From assembly GCA_902540595.1 (NCBI GenBank), contig CACBNI010000001.1, positions 95,933 through 159,932 of the forward strand: a stretch of 64,000 bases of DNA, written 5' to 3'. The translations under genes and the position numbers were made by a program. The notes under the pieces were generated by a model, which was given only the letters and a program-made list of their open reading frames with translations, was not told the origin of the DNA and searched no databases. The stretch comes from an uncultured Pelagibacteraceae bacterium (GTDB lineage Bacteria; Pseudomonadota; Alphaproteobacteria; Pelagibacterales; Pelagibacteraceae). Of this stretch, positions 10,254-19,338 are shown piece after piece. Position 1 is the first letter of the stretch, and each line of letters opens with the position of its first letter.

Positions 10254-11692
10254 TATGCTACTTTTCTCTCTTTTAAAGATTTATTTTCTAAATAATTTTT
10301 AATTGATATAGCTGCATCTCTTCCATCTTTAATTGCCCACACTACTAAAGATGCGCCTCTAATTATGTCTCCTGCAGCAAATACCCCTCCTATGTTAGTC
10401 TCCATGGTATCAAAGTCAGCTTTAATGGTTCCCCATTTTGTTACTTGCAGCTCATTGGCATCAAACATTTTTGGTAAATCTTCAGGATCAAAACCTAAAG
10501 CCTTGATCACCATATCTGCGTTAATTTCATAACTTGAGCCTTCTTGAACTTGAGGTTTTCTTCTGCCACTTTCATCAGGTTCACCTAATTTAATCTGATC
10601 AACAACTAGCTTTTCAATTTTATTTGTACCTTTAAATTCTTTTGGACTTGATAGCCAAACAAATTGTACACCTTCCTCTTCAGCATTGGCAACTTCTCTT
10701 GCTGATCCAGGCATATTTTCTTTGTCTCTTCTATATAAACATTTTACTGATTTTGCTTTTTGCCTTATTGAAGTTCTCACACAATCCATTGCTGTATCAC
10801 CACCACCAATTACAACAACATCTTTGCCTTCTGCATTTAAAATTCCTTTATCAAATAATTCTACTTCATCGCCTAAACCTTTTTTATTTGATGCAGTTAA
10901 AAAATCCATTGCTGGAAAAATGTTATCTAAGTCATTTCCTTTTAGTTCAACTTCTCTTGCTTTATAAACACCTGTTGCAATTAGCATTGCATCATGCTTT
11001 TTACGTAATTGATCTAAAGTTGCATCCTTTCCAACCTCAAAGTTTTGAATAAATTCTATACCACCGTCTTTTAAAAGTTTTGTTCTTCTTTCAACAATCT
11101 CTTTCTCTAATTTAAAATTTGGAATACCATAAATTAACAAGCCACCAGCTCGATCGTATCGATCGTAAACTGTGATTTTGTATCCATTTTTTCTTAATTG
11201 TTCAGCTGCAGCTAAACCTGCTGGACCTGCTCCAATAATGCCTACACTTTGATTTTTTTCTTGATTAACTTGAATTGGCTTTACCCATCCCTGCTCCCAC
11301 GCATTATCAGTAATATACTTTTCAACAGAGCCAATAGTTACTGTTCCATGTCCAGATTGTTCAATGACACAATTTCCTTCACACAGTCTGTCCTGAGGAC
11401 ATATTCTCCCGCAAACTTCAGGCATATTATTTGTACTTTGTGATAATTCATAAGCTTCTTTAAGTCTTCCCTCAGCCGTAAGTTTTAGCCAATCAGGTAT
11501 ATTGTTGCTTAAAGGACAGTGAACTTGACAAAAAGGAACTCCACATTGAGAGCATCTACTTGACTGCTCTTTCGCTTTTTCATTTATATATTCGTTGTAA
11601 ATCTCTTTAAAGTCTTGTTTTCTAGAACCAACTTCCCTTTTAGGTGGTGTTTGTTGACCTATTTTTACAAATTTTAACATTTTATCAGTCAT
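10253..11692 (-). CDS. gltD: Glutamate synthase (NADPH), small subunit
   Basis: Oxidises NADPH and passes electrons through FAD and Fe-S clusters to GltB. It has 479 residues. The N-terminal cysteine-rich region (CSQCGVPFCQVHCP and CGRICPQDRLCEGNC) holds two clusters. The FAD Rossmann motif is IIGAGPAGLAAAEQL, the NADPH Rossmann motif is VVVIGGGDTAMDCVR, and the C-terminal FAD contact is GGVFAAGDIIRGASLVVWAI. It is first in the gltD-gltB operon, the reverse of the common gltB-gltD order. A perfect dyad lies 59 bases upstream of its start. Confidence 0.98.
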   Translation of the reverse strand: MTDKMLKFVKIGQQTPPKREVGSRKQDFKEIYNEYINEKAKEQSSRCSQCGVPFCQVHCPLSNNIPDWLKLTAEGRLKEAYELSQSTNNMPEVCGRICPQDRLCEGNCVIEQSGHGTVTIGSVEKYITDNAWEQGWVKPIQVNQEKNQSVGIIGAGPAGLAAAEQLRKNGYKITVYDRYDRAGGLLIYGIPNFKLEKEIVERRTKLLKDGGIEFIQNFEVGKDATLDQLRKKHDAMLIATGVYKAREVELKGNDLDNIFPAMDFLTASNKKGLGDEVELFDKGILNAEGKDVVVIGGGDTAMDCVRTSIRQKAKSVKCLYRRDKENMPGSAREVANAEEEGVQFVWLSSPKEFKGTNKIEKLVVDQIKLGEPDESGRRKPQVQEGSSYEINADMVIKALGFDPEDLPKMFDANELQVTKWGTIKADFDTMETNIGGVFAAGDIIRGASLVVWAIKDGRDAAISIKNYLENKSLKERKVA

Positions 11693-11750
11693 AATTATTT
11701 TGTAATTTTTTGCAAGTTATACGTTGATTTTATTAAATAAAGCATAAAAT

Positions 11751-11769
11751 AGGTCACTAATTATGACCT
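11751..11769. promoter_or_regulatory. Inverted repeat AGGTCA-N7-TGACCT, candidate operator upstream of gltD
   Basis: A perfect 6-bp dyad with 7-base spacing lies in the 184-base divergent gap between gltD (start 11692) and uppP (start 11877). Flanking bases extend the symmetry partly (AAAT on the left, ATTT on the right). It is closer to gltD and could bind a dimeric regulator of nitrogen assimilation; the regulator is unknown. A terminator role is unlikely because no gene ends here. Confidence 0.4.
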
Positions 11770-11876
11770 TTATTTGATTACTCTTCATGAATTTAAACAA
11801 CTTTCTAATAAATGCATACCTAATATGATCAAATCGAATTGTTTTAAATCAATATTTTATAAGCTACGAAGAAGCG

Positions 11877-12641
11877 ATGTTTCAAAATATTATAGAAATA
11901 TTAATTCTTTCGGTAATTCAAGGTGTGTCAGAATTCTTGCCAATAAGTTCATCAGCACACTTGATTCTGGTTTCAAGCTTATATGAGTTCAAATCTAATT
12001 CTTTGTTAATAGATATTAGTCTTCATTTAGGTTCTTTGTTAGCAATAATTTATTTTTTCAGAGAAGAATTATTAGATGTTAAAAATAACAAAAGATTATT
12101 AAGTTTAATTGTTCTTGGTTCTATTCCATTAATAATTGTTGGATATATTTTATACTCTACAAATTTAATTTATGCTCTAAGAGATATAAAAGTAATTGCA
12201 TGGACTACTCTTATATTTGCAATAGTATTATACATCGCAGATAAAAATAGATTTGATAAGAAAATTTCAACTAATTTAAATATTCAAACAATATTTTTTA
12301 TCGGTTTTTTTCAAATTTTATCACTTGTGCCAGGTGTAAGTAGAGCAGGTATTACAATAACTGCAGCTAGGATTTTAAAATTTAATAGAGTAGATTCTGG
12401 TAAAATATCTTTTTTACTTTCTATTCCTGCACTTAGTGGAGCAAGCTTTTTGGGGTTGAAGGATATTATAAATCAACCGTTTGAATTAAATTACTTGGTG
12501 TTTGTTGCAATATTCTCATCTTTTATATTATCTTTTATGACAGTCAAATTTTTTTTAATTTATATAAATAAATTTTCTATGAATGTTTTTGTAATTTATA
12601 GAATAGTAATTGCTATAATTTTGTTTCTTATTATTTATTAG
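11877..12641 (+). CDS. uppP: Undecaprenyl-diphosphatase
   Basis: Integral membrane phosphatase that recycles undecaprenyl diphosphate for peptidoglycan and O-antigen synthesis; also called BacA. It has 254 residues and about eight membrane segments. The diagnostic motifs are VIQGVSEFLPISSSAHLIL (residues about 13-31) and LVPGVSRAGITITAAR (about 155-170). The stop overlaps the end of the convergent EamA gene by 11 bases. The ATG at 11877 gives the canonical UppP N-terminus. Confidence 0.97.
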   Translation: MFQNIIEILILSVIQGVSEFLPISSSAHLILVSSLYEFKSNSLLIDISLHLGSLLAIIYFFREELLDVKNNKRLLSLIVLGSIPLIIVGYILYSTNLIYALRDIKVIAWTTLIFAIVLYIADKNRFDKKISTNLNIQTIFFIGFFQILSLVPGVSRAGITITAARILKFNRVDSGKISFLLSIPALSGASFLGLKDIINQPFELNYLVFVAIFSSFILSFMTVKFFLIYINKFSMNVFVIYRIVIAIILFLIIY

Positions 12642-13524
12642 TTTTTTTTATACTAGGAGCTAATTGTGAAAAAATGACTGCGCTTAAAATTAATACACAG
12701 CCTATTATATTATTCATGTTTAATATCTGATCTAAAATAATCCAGGCAGCTACGACGGCAAAAACACCTTCTAAAGAATATATAATTGCTGCTGGCGCCT
12801 CCTCTATATTCTTTTGGGCAAACATTTGGAGGGTAAAAGCTAAACCTCCAGATAAAACACCAGCATATATTATTGAGGAGGTTTCAAGAAGAATATCTGA
12901 AATTATAATTTCTTCAAAAGCATAAGCTGCTAGAGTTGACAATGTTGCTACTAAAAATCCCTGAAGAGCTGCATAGAATATTGGAATATCAAAAGTTTCC
13001 ATAAACTTTCCAGCAAAAATTATGTGAAGTGCCCAAAATAATGAGCATAAAATAACTAAAGCATCACCTTTCATAATTTCTGAGTTAGAAAAGTTGCTTA
13101 ATAAGTAAACACCATATATGCAAAGACCTATTGAGGGCCAAATACTCCAATGGACTTTTTGTGAATAAATAAAAAATAATAATATGGGTACTAATGGAAC
13201 ATAAAATACTGTAAAAAATGCAGCATTAGCAACATTTGTGTATTGAAGTGACGCTTGTTGTAAAGATGTCCCTAAAAATAAAGACACACCCATTATTACT
13301 AAATATTTAAAGAACTTTGCTCTATTAGTCTCTATTTCTATTAATATTTTTTTTTTTTCATAAAATAATGCGAAGGGGAGAATTGTAATAAAACCAACCC
13401 AAAAACGTGCAGAATTAAAAGTTAGAGGTCCAATATTATCCATCCCTGTATCCTGAGCAATAAATGCTGTACCCCATATAAAAGTAGTTACGATTGCACA
13501 AATAATCGAAAATGATTTTGTCAT
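12631..13524 (-). CDS. DMT-superfamily (EamA) transporter
   Basis: 297-residue inner-membrane protein with ten predicted hydrophobic segments forming two EamA repeats. The first begins IICAIVTTFIWGTAFIAQD, the second near DALVILCSLFWALHIIFAG. The C-terminal half has the family-typical EAPAAIIYSLEGVFAVVAAW. Members export or import amino acids, nucleosides or other small metabolites; the substrate cannot be assigned. It is convergent with uppP (11-base overlap) and 21 bases downstream of the dioxygenase gene, so the two may be cotranscribed. Confidence 0.85.
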   Translation of the reverse strand: MTKSFSIICAIVTTFIWGTAFIAQDTGMDNIGPLTFNSARFWVGFITILPFALFYEKKKILIEIETNRAKFFKYLVIMGVSLFLGTSLQQASLQYTNVANAAFFTVFYVPLVPILLFFIYSQKVHWSIWPSIGLCIYGVYLLSNFSNSEIMKGDALVILCSLFWALHIIFAGKFMETFDIPIFYAALQGFLVATLSTLAAYAFEEIIISDILLETSSIIYAGVLSGGLAFTLQMFAQKNIEEAPAAIIYSLEGVFAVVAAWIILDQILNMNNIIGCVLILSAVIFSQLAPSIKKTNK

Positions 13525-13545
13525 TGGTTTAATAGTTAGGAAAAC

Positions 13546-14640
13546 TTAGTATACACCATGAATCTTACATGCACTTCTAAAGTCTTCCATATTAATATAG
13601 CAACCAGCAATTTTTCTTTTTCCCTTAAAAGATCCTCTTCCGTGTAAAATTCTCCAGTTATTAAAAATTAATAATTCACCAGGTTTTAAGACATGTCTCC
13701 ATTGAAACTTATCCGAGTTTGCTAATTCATCAAATTTTCTAATTGCTTCATAAAATTTATTTGTAGCTTTTTCCTCAATCCTAAATTCTGTACGGTCATA
13801 ATTATTGAAGCTAACTTGAACTAATTCTTTGTTATCTAATTTAAAAATAGGTCTTTTGGCTTCAAGTATAACACCATCACCTATGTACTTTCCTGGTACA
13901 TCAATTTTTGATAGTATATCAAATAAGTCTTTATTATTATTTTTCATCGTGTCACCAATATTATAACCGTCTACCATTATTGACTCACCACCATTCGCTT
14001 TATAGTCACAACATAGCAATAATTGTAAACCCGGTGCATCAATGCTATATGTCGAATCAGTATGTGGTCTTAGCTCCTCTTGAGTGTATGCGCTGTCGGC
14101 CATATCTTCATTAGACTCAAACTCCCACAATCCTCCAAAAATAGATTGCCTCACATAACCAATTTTATTAGCAATTATTTCAACTGTCTCTAATTTTGTT
14201 TCACAGTTTGTAATTACACAAAAACCAAGACTATATAATTTTTTAAGAAATATTTTAAATCCATCATCTTTTAATAAATTTTGATAATCAATATATATAT
14301 CATCCTTAATTTCATTTTTATTCCAAAGGCGTAAGTTGTTATTCTTACTTTTAGATCTTAATATGTTCTTAAATAGGTATTCGTAAGAATATTGAACTTC
14401 ATTATCCATATCAGCCCATAAAACATCTATGTAATTTCCGTCGTCTCTAACTTTAGCCTTTTTGATCTGAATATTTAAATCCAAAGATGCAGTAAAAGTT
14501 TTTCTTTGGTGGGTTCTTTTATCCCAATTATTCTCATCTTTTATATGATCCCTAAGCCAAATATTAGGATAATTTTCCTCACATTGGTTATTAAATCGTA
14601 CTCTTAAACTTTTAGCTAAAATTTTGATACTTTCTATCAT
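13546..14640 (-). CDS. TauD/TfdA-type dioxygenase, gamma-butyrobetaine hydroxylase-like
   Basis: Fe(II)/2-oxoglutarate dioxygenase of 364 residues with the two-part architecture of gamma-butyrobetaine and trimethyllysine hydroxylases: an N-terminal DUF971-like domain (NIWLRDHIKDENNW, THQRK) and a TauD domain. Iron ligands are visible as HTD in RPHTDSTYS and the distal His in NNWRILHGRGSF; 2-oxoglutarate-binding arginines lie in GKRKIAG and nearby. The Cys ligands of the small zinc site found in BBOX-type N-domains are missing (RDHIKDENN). Likely a trimethylammonium or carnitine-pathway enzyme acting on an imported substrate; the substrate is inference. Confidence 0.8.
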   Translation of the reverse strand: MIESIKILAKSLRVRFNNQCEENYPNIWLRDHIKDENNWDKRTHQRKTFTASLDLNIQIKKAKVRDDGNYIDVLWADMDNEVQYSYEYLFKNILRSKSKNNNLRLWNKNEIKDDIYIDYQNLLKDDGFKIFLKKLYSLGFCVITNCETKLETVEIIANKIGYVRQSIFGGLWEFESNEDMADSAYTQEELRPHTDSTYSIDAPGLQLLLCCDYKANGGESIMVDGYNIGDTMKNNNKDLFDILSKIDVPGKYIGDGVILEAKRPIFKLDNKELVQVSFNNYDRTEFRIEEKATNKFYEAIRKFDELANSDKFQWRHVLKPGELLIFNNWRILHGRGSFKGKRKIAGCYINMEDFRSACKIHGVY

Positions 14641-14670
14641 TTGCTATGTTTAAATAACTTTTGAATAAAA

Positions 14671-15927
14671 TTATACTGCTAATTTATAAGCAAAATTTTT
14701 ACCAAGGTTTTCTTTTAAATCATTGTTGAATCTAGCTGCTTCTGCTCCATCAATAATTCTATGATCGTAAGATAGAGAAATTGGTAACATTGTTCTTATT
14801 TTAAACTTTCCATTTATAAAAACTTGTTTTTTTTCTGATCTTCCAACACCTAAAATAGCAACCTCAGGATAATTTATTATTGGAGTAAAAAAAGATCCAC
14901 CTATTCCTCCAAGGCTTGTAATTGTCATTGACCCACCAAATAATTCCTTCTTATCTATTTTTAGATTTCTACAAAGTTCGCTAACTTCTCTTAATTCTTT
15001 ACTGATTAATGAAATTTTTTTATTATTTACGTCTCTGATTTTAGGAACCATTAATCCATTTGGAGTATCAACAGCAATTCCAATATGATAATATTTTTTG
15101 ATAGTCATTTTTCCACTTTCAATTTCATCTATTGAAGAATTAAAACTTGGAAACTTTTTTAAAGAAGCTACTACTGCTTTTATAATAAATGCTAAGGGAG
15201 TAATCTTAATTTTTTCTCCAGTATAAATATCTGTTAACGAACTTCTGAAACTTTCCATTTCTGTTATATCTGCCTCATCATGATTTGTTACATGTGGAAT
15301 AGTTGTCCAAGAGTTTGTAAGATAGGTTGAGGCTAATTTCTTTACCCTTGGTATGTCTTTAATCTCAACTTTTCCAAAACTTGCATGCTCATATTCATTT
15401 TTAATTTTACTCGGTTTTACTTCTTTTATTACATTATTATTTACTGATTTTAAGGAAACAAACTTTTTAATATCATCCTCTACGACTCTACCGTCTTTTT
15501 CGCTACCTACTACTTCATTAATATTTACACCTAGCTCTCTCGCAAATTTTCTTGCCTTTGGACTTGCAGAGGAAATATTTGTAACTTTATTTTTGGTTAT
15601 AGAAATTTGTTCAGTTGCTTCTTTTGTTTCCACGATTGTTTCAGATTGTTTTTCAATTTTTACATCTTCTTTAATTTTATTTTCATTTGACGTACGTTCT
15701 AATATTAAAATGAAATCACCCTCTGAAACCTTATCTCCAACTTTTAGTTTTAGATACTTAACTTTTCCTTCATAAATTGATGGAATTTCAACACTAGATT
15801 TATCACTTTCTATAGTTATTAAAGGATCATTTTTGCCAATTGACTGGCCTTCGCTAACTAATACTTCAATTACTTCAACGTCTTTAAATTCTCCAATATT
15901 TGGAACTTTAATATCGATCTCTGACAT
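14671..15927 (-). CDS. aceF: Pyruvate dehydrogenase E2, dihydrolipoamide acetyltransferase
   Basis: Transfers acetyl groups from lipoate to CoA and forms the complex core. It has 418 residues with a single lipoyl domain (about 1-75; lipoylated Lys43 in ESDKSSVEIP), a charged linker, a peripheral subunit-binding domain (SPKARKFARELGVNINEV, about 120-155) and a catalytic domain with the YDHRIIDGAEAARF active-site His/Asp near the C-terminus. It is shorter than three-lipoyl enteric AceF. It lies 3 bases after aceE and is clearly cotranscribed. No E3 (lpd) gene follows, so E3 must be supplied from elsewhere. Confidence 0.95.
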   Translation of the reverse strand: MSEIDIKVPNIGEFKDVEVIEVLVSEGQSIGKNDPLITIESDKSSVEIPSIYEGKVKYLKLKVGDKVSEGDFILILERTSNENKIKEDVKIEKQSETIVETKEATEQISITKNKVTNISSASPKARKFARELGVNINEVVGSEKDGRVVEDDIKKFVSLKSVNNNVIKEVKPSKIKNEYEHASFGKVEIKDIPRVKKLASTYLTNSWTTIPHVTNHDEADITEMESFRSSLTDIYTGEKIKITPLAFIIKAVVASLKKFPSFNSSIDEIESGKMTIKKYYHIGIAVDTPNGLMVPKIRDVNNKKISLISKELREVSELCRNLKIDKKELFGGSMTITSLGGIGGSFFTPIINYPEVAILGVGRSEKKQVFINGKFKIRTMLPISLSYDHRIIDGAEAARFNNDLKENLGKNFAYKLAV

Positions 15928-15930
15928 CTT

Positions 15931-18900
15931 TTATAATTTTGTAGGCATAGGTTTGTTGCTATCAATCTTATATTTTTTTATTGCCTCTTTTGCATATTTT
16001 GAGGCTATAAGTTGCTCATTTGCTAGTATACTCAAGCCATAAGCTACTAAATGTTCTTTATCAACCTCAAAAAATTTTCTTAAATTCTTTCTTGTATCGC
16101 TTCTTCCAAAACCATCAGCACCCAAAGAATAAAAACTCTTATCAATATACGGTCGAATTTGATCTGAATTCATTCGCATATAATCTGATGCAGCCATTAT
16201 TGGACCCTCTGTTTTGCTCAAACACTCCTCGACATATGAAATTTTTTTTTCTTTATCTGGATTTAATAAATTATATCTCTCTACTTCCATTCCATTTTTT
16301 CGAAGTTCATTGAAGCTTGTTACACTCCAAATATCACTGTCAATTTGATAATCTTTTTGCAAAATTTCAGCAGCAGAAATCATTTCCCTTAGAATTGTAC
16401 CTGAGCCTAAAAGTTGAATTTTAGTTTTTTTATGTTTGTTAAACTCTCTGATTTTATACATTCCTTTCAAAATACCTTCCTCGATGTTTTTGTCTTTTGG
16501 CATTTCTGGATGAGAATAATTTTCATTCATAGTTGTAATGTAATAAAATACATTTTCTTTTTTCTCATGCATTCTTTTTAAACCTTCTCTAAAAATTGTA
16601 GCTAACTCATAATGAAATGTTGGATCATAACTTACACAATTTGGTATCGTAGATGCTATCAAATGACTATGCCCATCCTGATGTTGTAAGCCTTCTCCTG
16701 CTAAAGTTGTTCTTCCGGCAGTTGCACCTATTAAAAAACCTCTAGCTTGACTGTCTCCAGCGGCCCATGCAAGATCTCCGATTCTTTGGAAACCAAACAT
16801 TGAATAAAAAGTATAGATTGGAATCATTTCAATGTCATGATTTGTGTAGGAAGTTGCAGCAGCAATCCATGATGACATAGCACCTGCCTCATTAATACCT
16901 TCCTCCAATACTTGTCCACTTTTTTCTTCCCTATACGAACTTAATTGAGCTGCATCTTCTGGCTCATATTTTTGTCCCTCATGAGCATAAATTCCAATCT
17001 TTTGAAAAAAGCCCTCCATTCCAAATGTTCTTGCCTCATCAGGTATAATTGGAACCAACCTTGGAGAAATATTTTTATCCCTCATTAGACTGGTAAGCAT
17101 TCTCACTAAAGCCATTGTTGTCGACATTTCTTTTTCACCGGTAGAATCTTTCATAAAATCAAAAATATTTTTTGAAGGTGCTTTAATTGGTTTTGCAAAA
17201 GTAGATCTCTCAGGCAAAAATCCACCTAATTTTATCCTTCTTTCCTTTAAATATTTAATTTCTAGAGATTTTTCATCAGGTTTAAAATATTCAATATTTC
17301 TAACCTGCTCATCTGTTAACGGAACATCAAAACGATCTCTATAATACATTAAATCATCAACATCTAATTTTTTTCTTTGGTGAGTTGTATTTACACTTTC
17401 CCCAGATTTACCCATCCCATATCCTTTAATAGTTTTAGCAATAATAACTGTTGGACTACCTTTGCTCTTCATTGCTTTATCATATGCTGCATAAACTTTA
17501 TGAGGATCATGACCTCCTCGGTTTAATCTCCAGATATCTTTATCTGAAAGGCTTGAAACTAATTCTGAGGTTTCAGGGTACTTACCAAAAAATTTTTCTC
17601 TTACGTAAGCACCATCTCTTGCCTTCATAGCTTGGTATTCACCATCTACTGTCTCGTTCATAATTTTTACTAAGTAACCTGTTTTATCATTTGTAATTAA
17701 TGAATCCCAATACGAACCCCAAATTACTTTTATTACATTCCAGCCAGATCCTCTAAAACTTCCTTCTAACTCTTGAATAATTTTTCCATTTCCTCTTACT
17801 GGTCCGTCAAGCCTTTGAAGATTACAATTAATAACAAATATTAAATTATCTAAATTCTCCCTTGCGGCTAAACCAATTGCACCCATTGACTCTGGTTCAT
17901 CCATTTCACCATCTCCTAAAAAAGCCCAAACTTTTCTTCCTTCATCTTTAATCAGGCCTCTATTGATTAGATATTTCATATATCTTGCCTGATAAATAGC
18001 TAACATTGGGCCTAGACCCATTGATACAGTTGGGAATTGCCAAAATTTAGGCATCAACCATGGGTGTGGATATGAAGATAAGCCGCCAGGTTTTACCTCT
18101 TGTCTAAAACTGTCTAATTGTTTTTCATTTAATCTACCTTCAAGGAAAGCTCTTGCATACATTCCTGGTGCACTGTGACCTTGAAAATAAATCAAATCTC
18201 CACCAAATTTATTATTTTTTGCTCTCCAAAAATGATTCATTCCTACATCATATAATGTTGCCGCAGACGCAAATGTACCTATGTGACCTCCAAGCTCAGG
18301 AAACTTTTTATTAGCTCTAACTACCATAGCAGCTGAATTCCATCTTATTAATGATCGTATTCTTCTTTCTATATTTTGATCTCCAGTAGATTTTACTTCT
18401 GCCTCTGGGGGAATGGTATTTATATATGGAGTATTTTGTGTGTAAGGAATATTAGCACCTTCCCTGTAAGCTTTATTTATTAATTCCCTAATTAAAAAAT
18501 GAGCCCTTTGATTTCCATCTTTAGAAATTACTGCTGATAAAGATTCTAACCAATCTTTTGTTTCCAAAGGATCTGAGTCTGAATTATTGATTAATTCAAT
18601 TTTATTTTGTTTTTTTTCGGGAAAACTCTGTTGGATTTTTTTTTCTTTATCTTCCTGAGAAGCAATAGCTTTTTCTGCTTGCTTAATAATACTCTCAGTA
18701 TCTTTTGGCAGAATATTATCAGGCAAGGATTTTGAAGAAGATGAGTAATTTAAAATCAAATCTCCTTTTGAGACTTTATCTCCTACTTTAAGTTCAATTT
18801 TTTCTACTTTGCCGTTAACTGTAGAGGGAATTTCAACACTAGATTTATCACTTTCTATAGTTATTAATGGATCGTTTTGTTTTATTTCATCGCCTGGTTT

Positions 18901-18969
18901 TACTAATATTTCAATAACCTCAACATTTTCAAATTCCCCAATGTCTGGAACAATTAACTTTTGACTCAT
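15931..18969 (-). CDS. aceE: Pyruvate dehydrogenase E1 (homodimeric AceE) with an N-terminal lipoyl domain
   Basis: Thiamin-diphosphate decarboxylase that feeds acetyl groups to the E2 lipoyl arm. At 1012 residues it is about 125 longer than typical AceE (about 887). The extra N-terminus is a complete lipoyl domain (residues 1-75, Lys42 in ESDKSSVEIP) plus a low-complexity linker. The AceE body starts around NSDSDPLETKDWLESL. The ThDP motif is GDGEMDEPESMG with the partner asparagines in VINCNLQRLDG, and the transketolase-like C-half has TAGRTTLAGEGLQHQDGHSH. The lipoyl part is nearly the same as that of the downstream E2, including 41 identical bases. Confidence 0.96.
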   Translation of the reverse strand: MSQKLIVPDIGEFENVEVIEILVKPGDEIKQNDPLITIESDKSSVEIPSTVNGKVEKIELKVGDKVSKGDLILNYSSSSKSLPDNILPKDTESIIKQAEKAIASQEDKEKKIQQSFPEKKQNKIELINNSDSDPLETKDWLESLSAVISKDGNQRAHFLIRELINKAYREGANIPYTQNTPYINTIPPEAEVKSTGDQNIERRIRSLIRWNSAAMVVRANKKFPELGGHIGTFASAATLYDVGMNHFWRAKNNKFGGDLIYFQGHSAPGMYARAFLEGRLNEKQLDSFRQEVKPGGLSSYPHPWLMPKFWQFPTVSMGLGPMLAIYQARYMKYLINRGLIKDEGRKVWAFLGDGEMDEPESMGAIGLAARENLDNLIFVINCNLQRLDGPVRGNGKIIQELEGSFRGSGWNVIKVIWGSYWDSLITNDKTGYLVKIMNETVDGEYQAMKARDGAYVREKFFGKYPETSELVSSLSDKDIWRLNRGGHDPHKVYAAYDKAMKSKGSPTVIIAKTIKGYGMGKSGESVNTTHQRKKLDVDDLMYYRDRFDVPLTDEQVRNIEYFKPDEKSLEIKYLKERRIKLGGFLPERSTFAKPIKAPSKNIFDFMKDSTGEKEMSTTMALVRMLTSLMRDKNISPRLVPIIPDEARTFGMEGFFQKIGIYAHEGQKYEPEDAAQLSSYREEKSGQVLEEGINEAGAMSSWIAAATSYTNHDIEMIPIYTFYSMFGFQRIGDLAWAAGDSQARGFLIGATAGRTTLAGEGLQHQDGHSHLIASTIPNCVSYDPTFHYELATIFREGLKRMHEKKENVFYYITTMNENYSHPEMPKDKNIEEGILKGMYKIREFNKHKKTKIQLLGSGTILREMISAAEILQKDYQIDSDIWSVTSFNELRKNGMEVERYNLLNPDKEKKISYVEECLSKTEGPIMAASDYMRMNSDQIRPYIDKSFYSLGADGFGRSDTRKNLRKFFEVDKEHLVAYGLSILANEQLIASKYAKEAIKKYKIDSNKPMPTKL

Positions 18970-19170
18970 AATTTAGGTTATTTTATATACTCTTAAAAAG
19001 ATTAATGTATTTAAAAAATTAGCACATTAAAAAAAATTTTCTATAAAACTAACCAATAAACTAAAGAGTTTTTTGCCAAAAAAGATATATATTGAATTCT
19101 AGCTTTTTAAATTATTTTACCAGTGTTAAGTGAAATACTTAAAACATTGAAATTTTACTGATGTTTTTTT

Positions 19171-19199
19171 TTGAGTTACACTAATTAAATAAATACAAT
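19171..19199 (+). promoter_or_regulatory. Sigma-70-type promoter for tRNA-Arg
   Basis: -35 TTGAGT (19171-19176), 17-base spacer, -10 TACAAT (19194-19199). It is positioned to start transcription around 19206, about 17 bases before the mature tRNA. The rest of the 253-base gap from the aceE start (18970-19222) is AT-rich and should hold the aceE promoter, which I could not fix. Confidence 0.55.
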
Positions 19200-19222
19200 A
19201 CAAACAACAATATTAAGTTTTT

Positions 19223-19299
19223 GCGCCTGTAGCTCAATTGGATAGAGCGCTTGGCTACGGACCAGGAGGTTCTGGGTTCAACTCCTAGCAGGCGCACCA
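19223..19299 (+). tRNA. tRNA-Arg (anticodon ACG)
   Basis: A full cloverleaf of 77 nt can be folded by eye. The acceptor GCGCCTG pairs with CAGGCGC. The D arm GCTC/GAGC encloses AATTGGATA. The anticodon stem CTTGG/CCAGG has loop CTACGGA, giving anticodon ACG (read as ICG after deamination). The T arm CTGGG/CCTAG has loop TTCAACT. ACCA is encoded at the 3' end. No T-run terminator follows, and the GT25 gene starts 39 bases later. Confidence 0.97.
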
Positions 19300-19338
19300 T
19301 TAAATTTGAGGATGTAAATTAATTAAAATCATTTAAAA

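Noticed and set aside
11774..11986. 70-residue plus-strand frame upstream of and overlapping uppP
   Set aside because: It overlaps the well-supported UppP N-terminus in another frame and matches no family; uppP starts at 11877.
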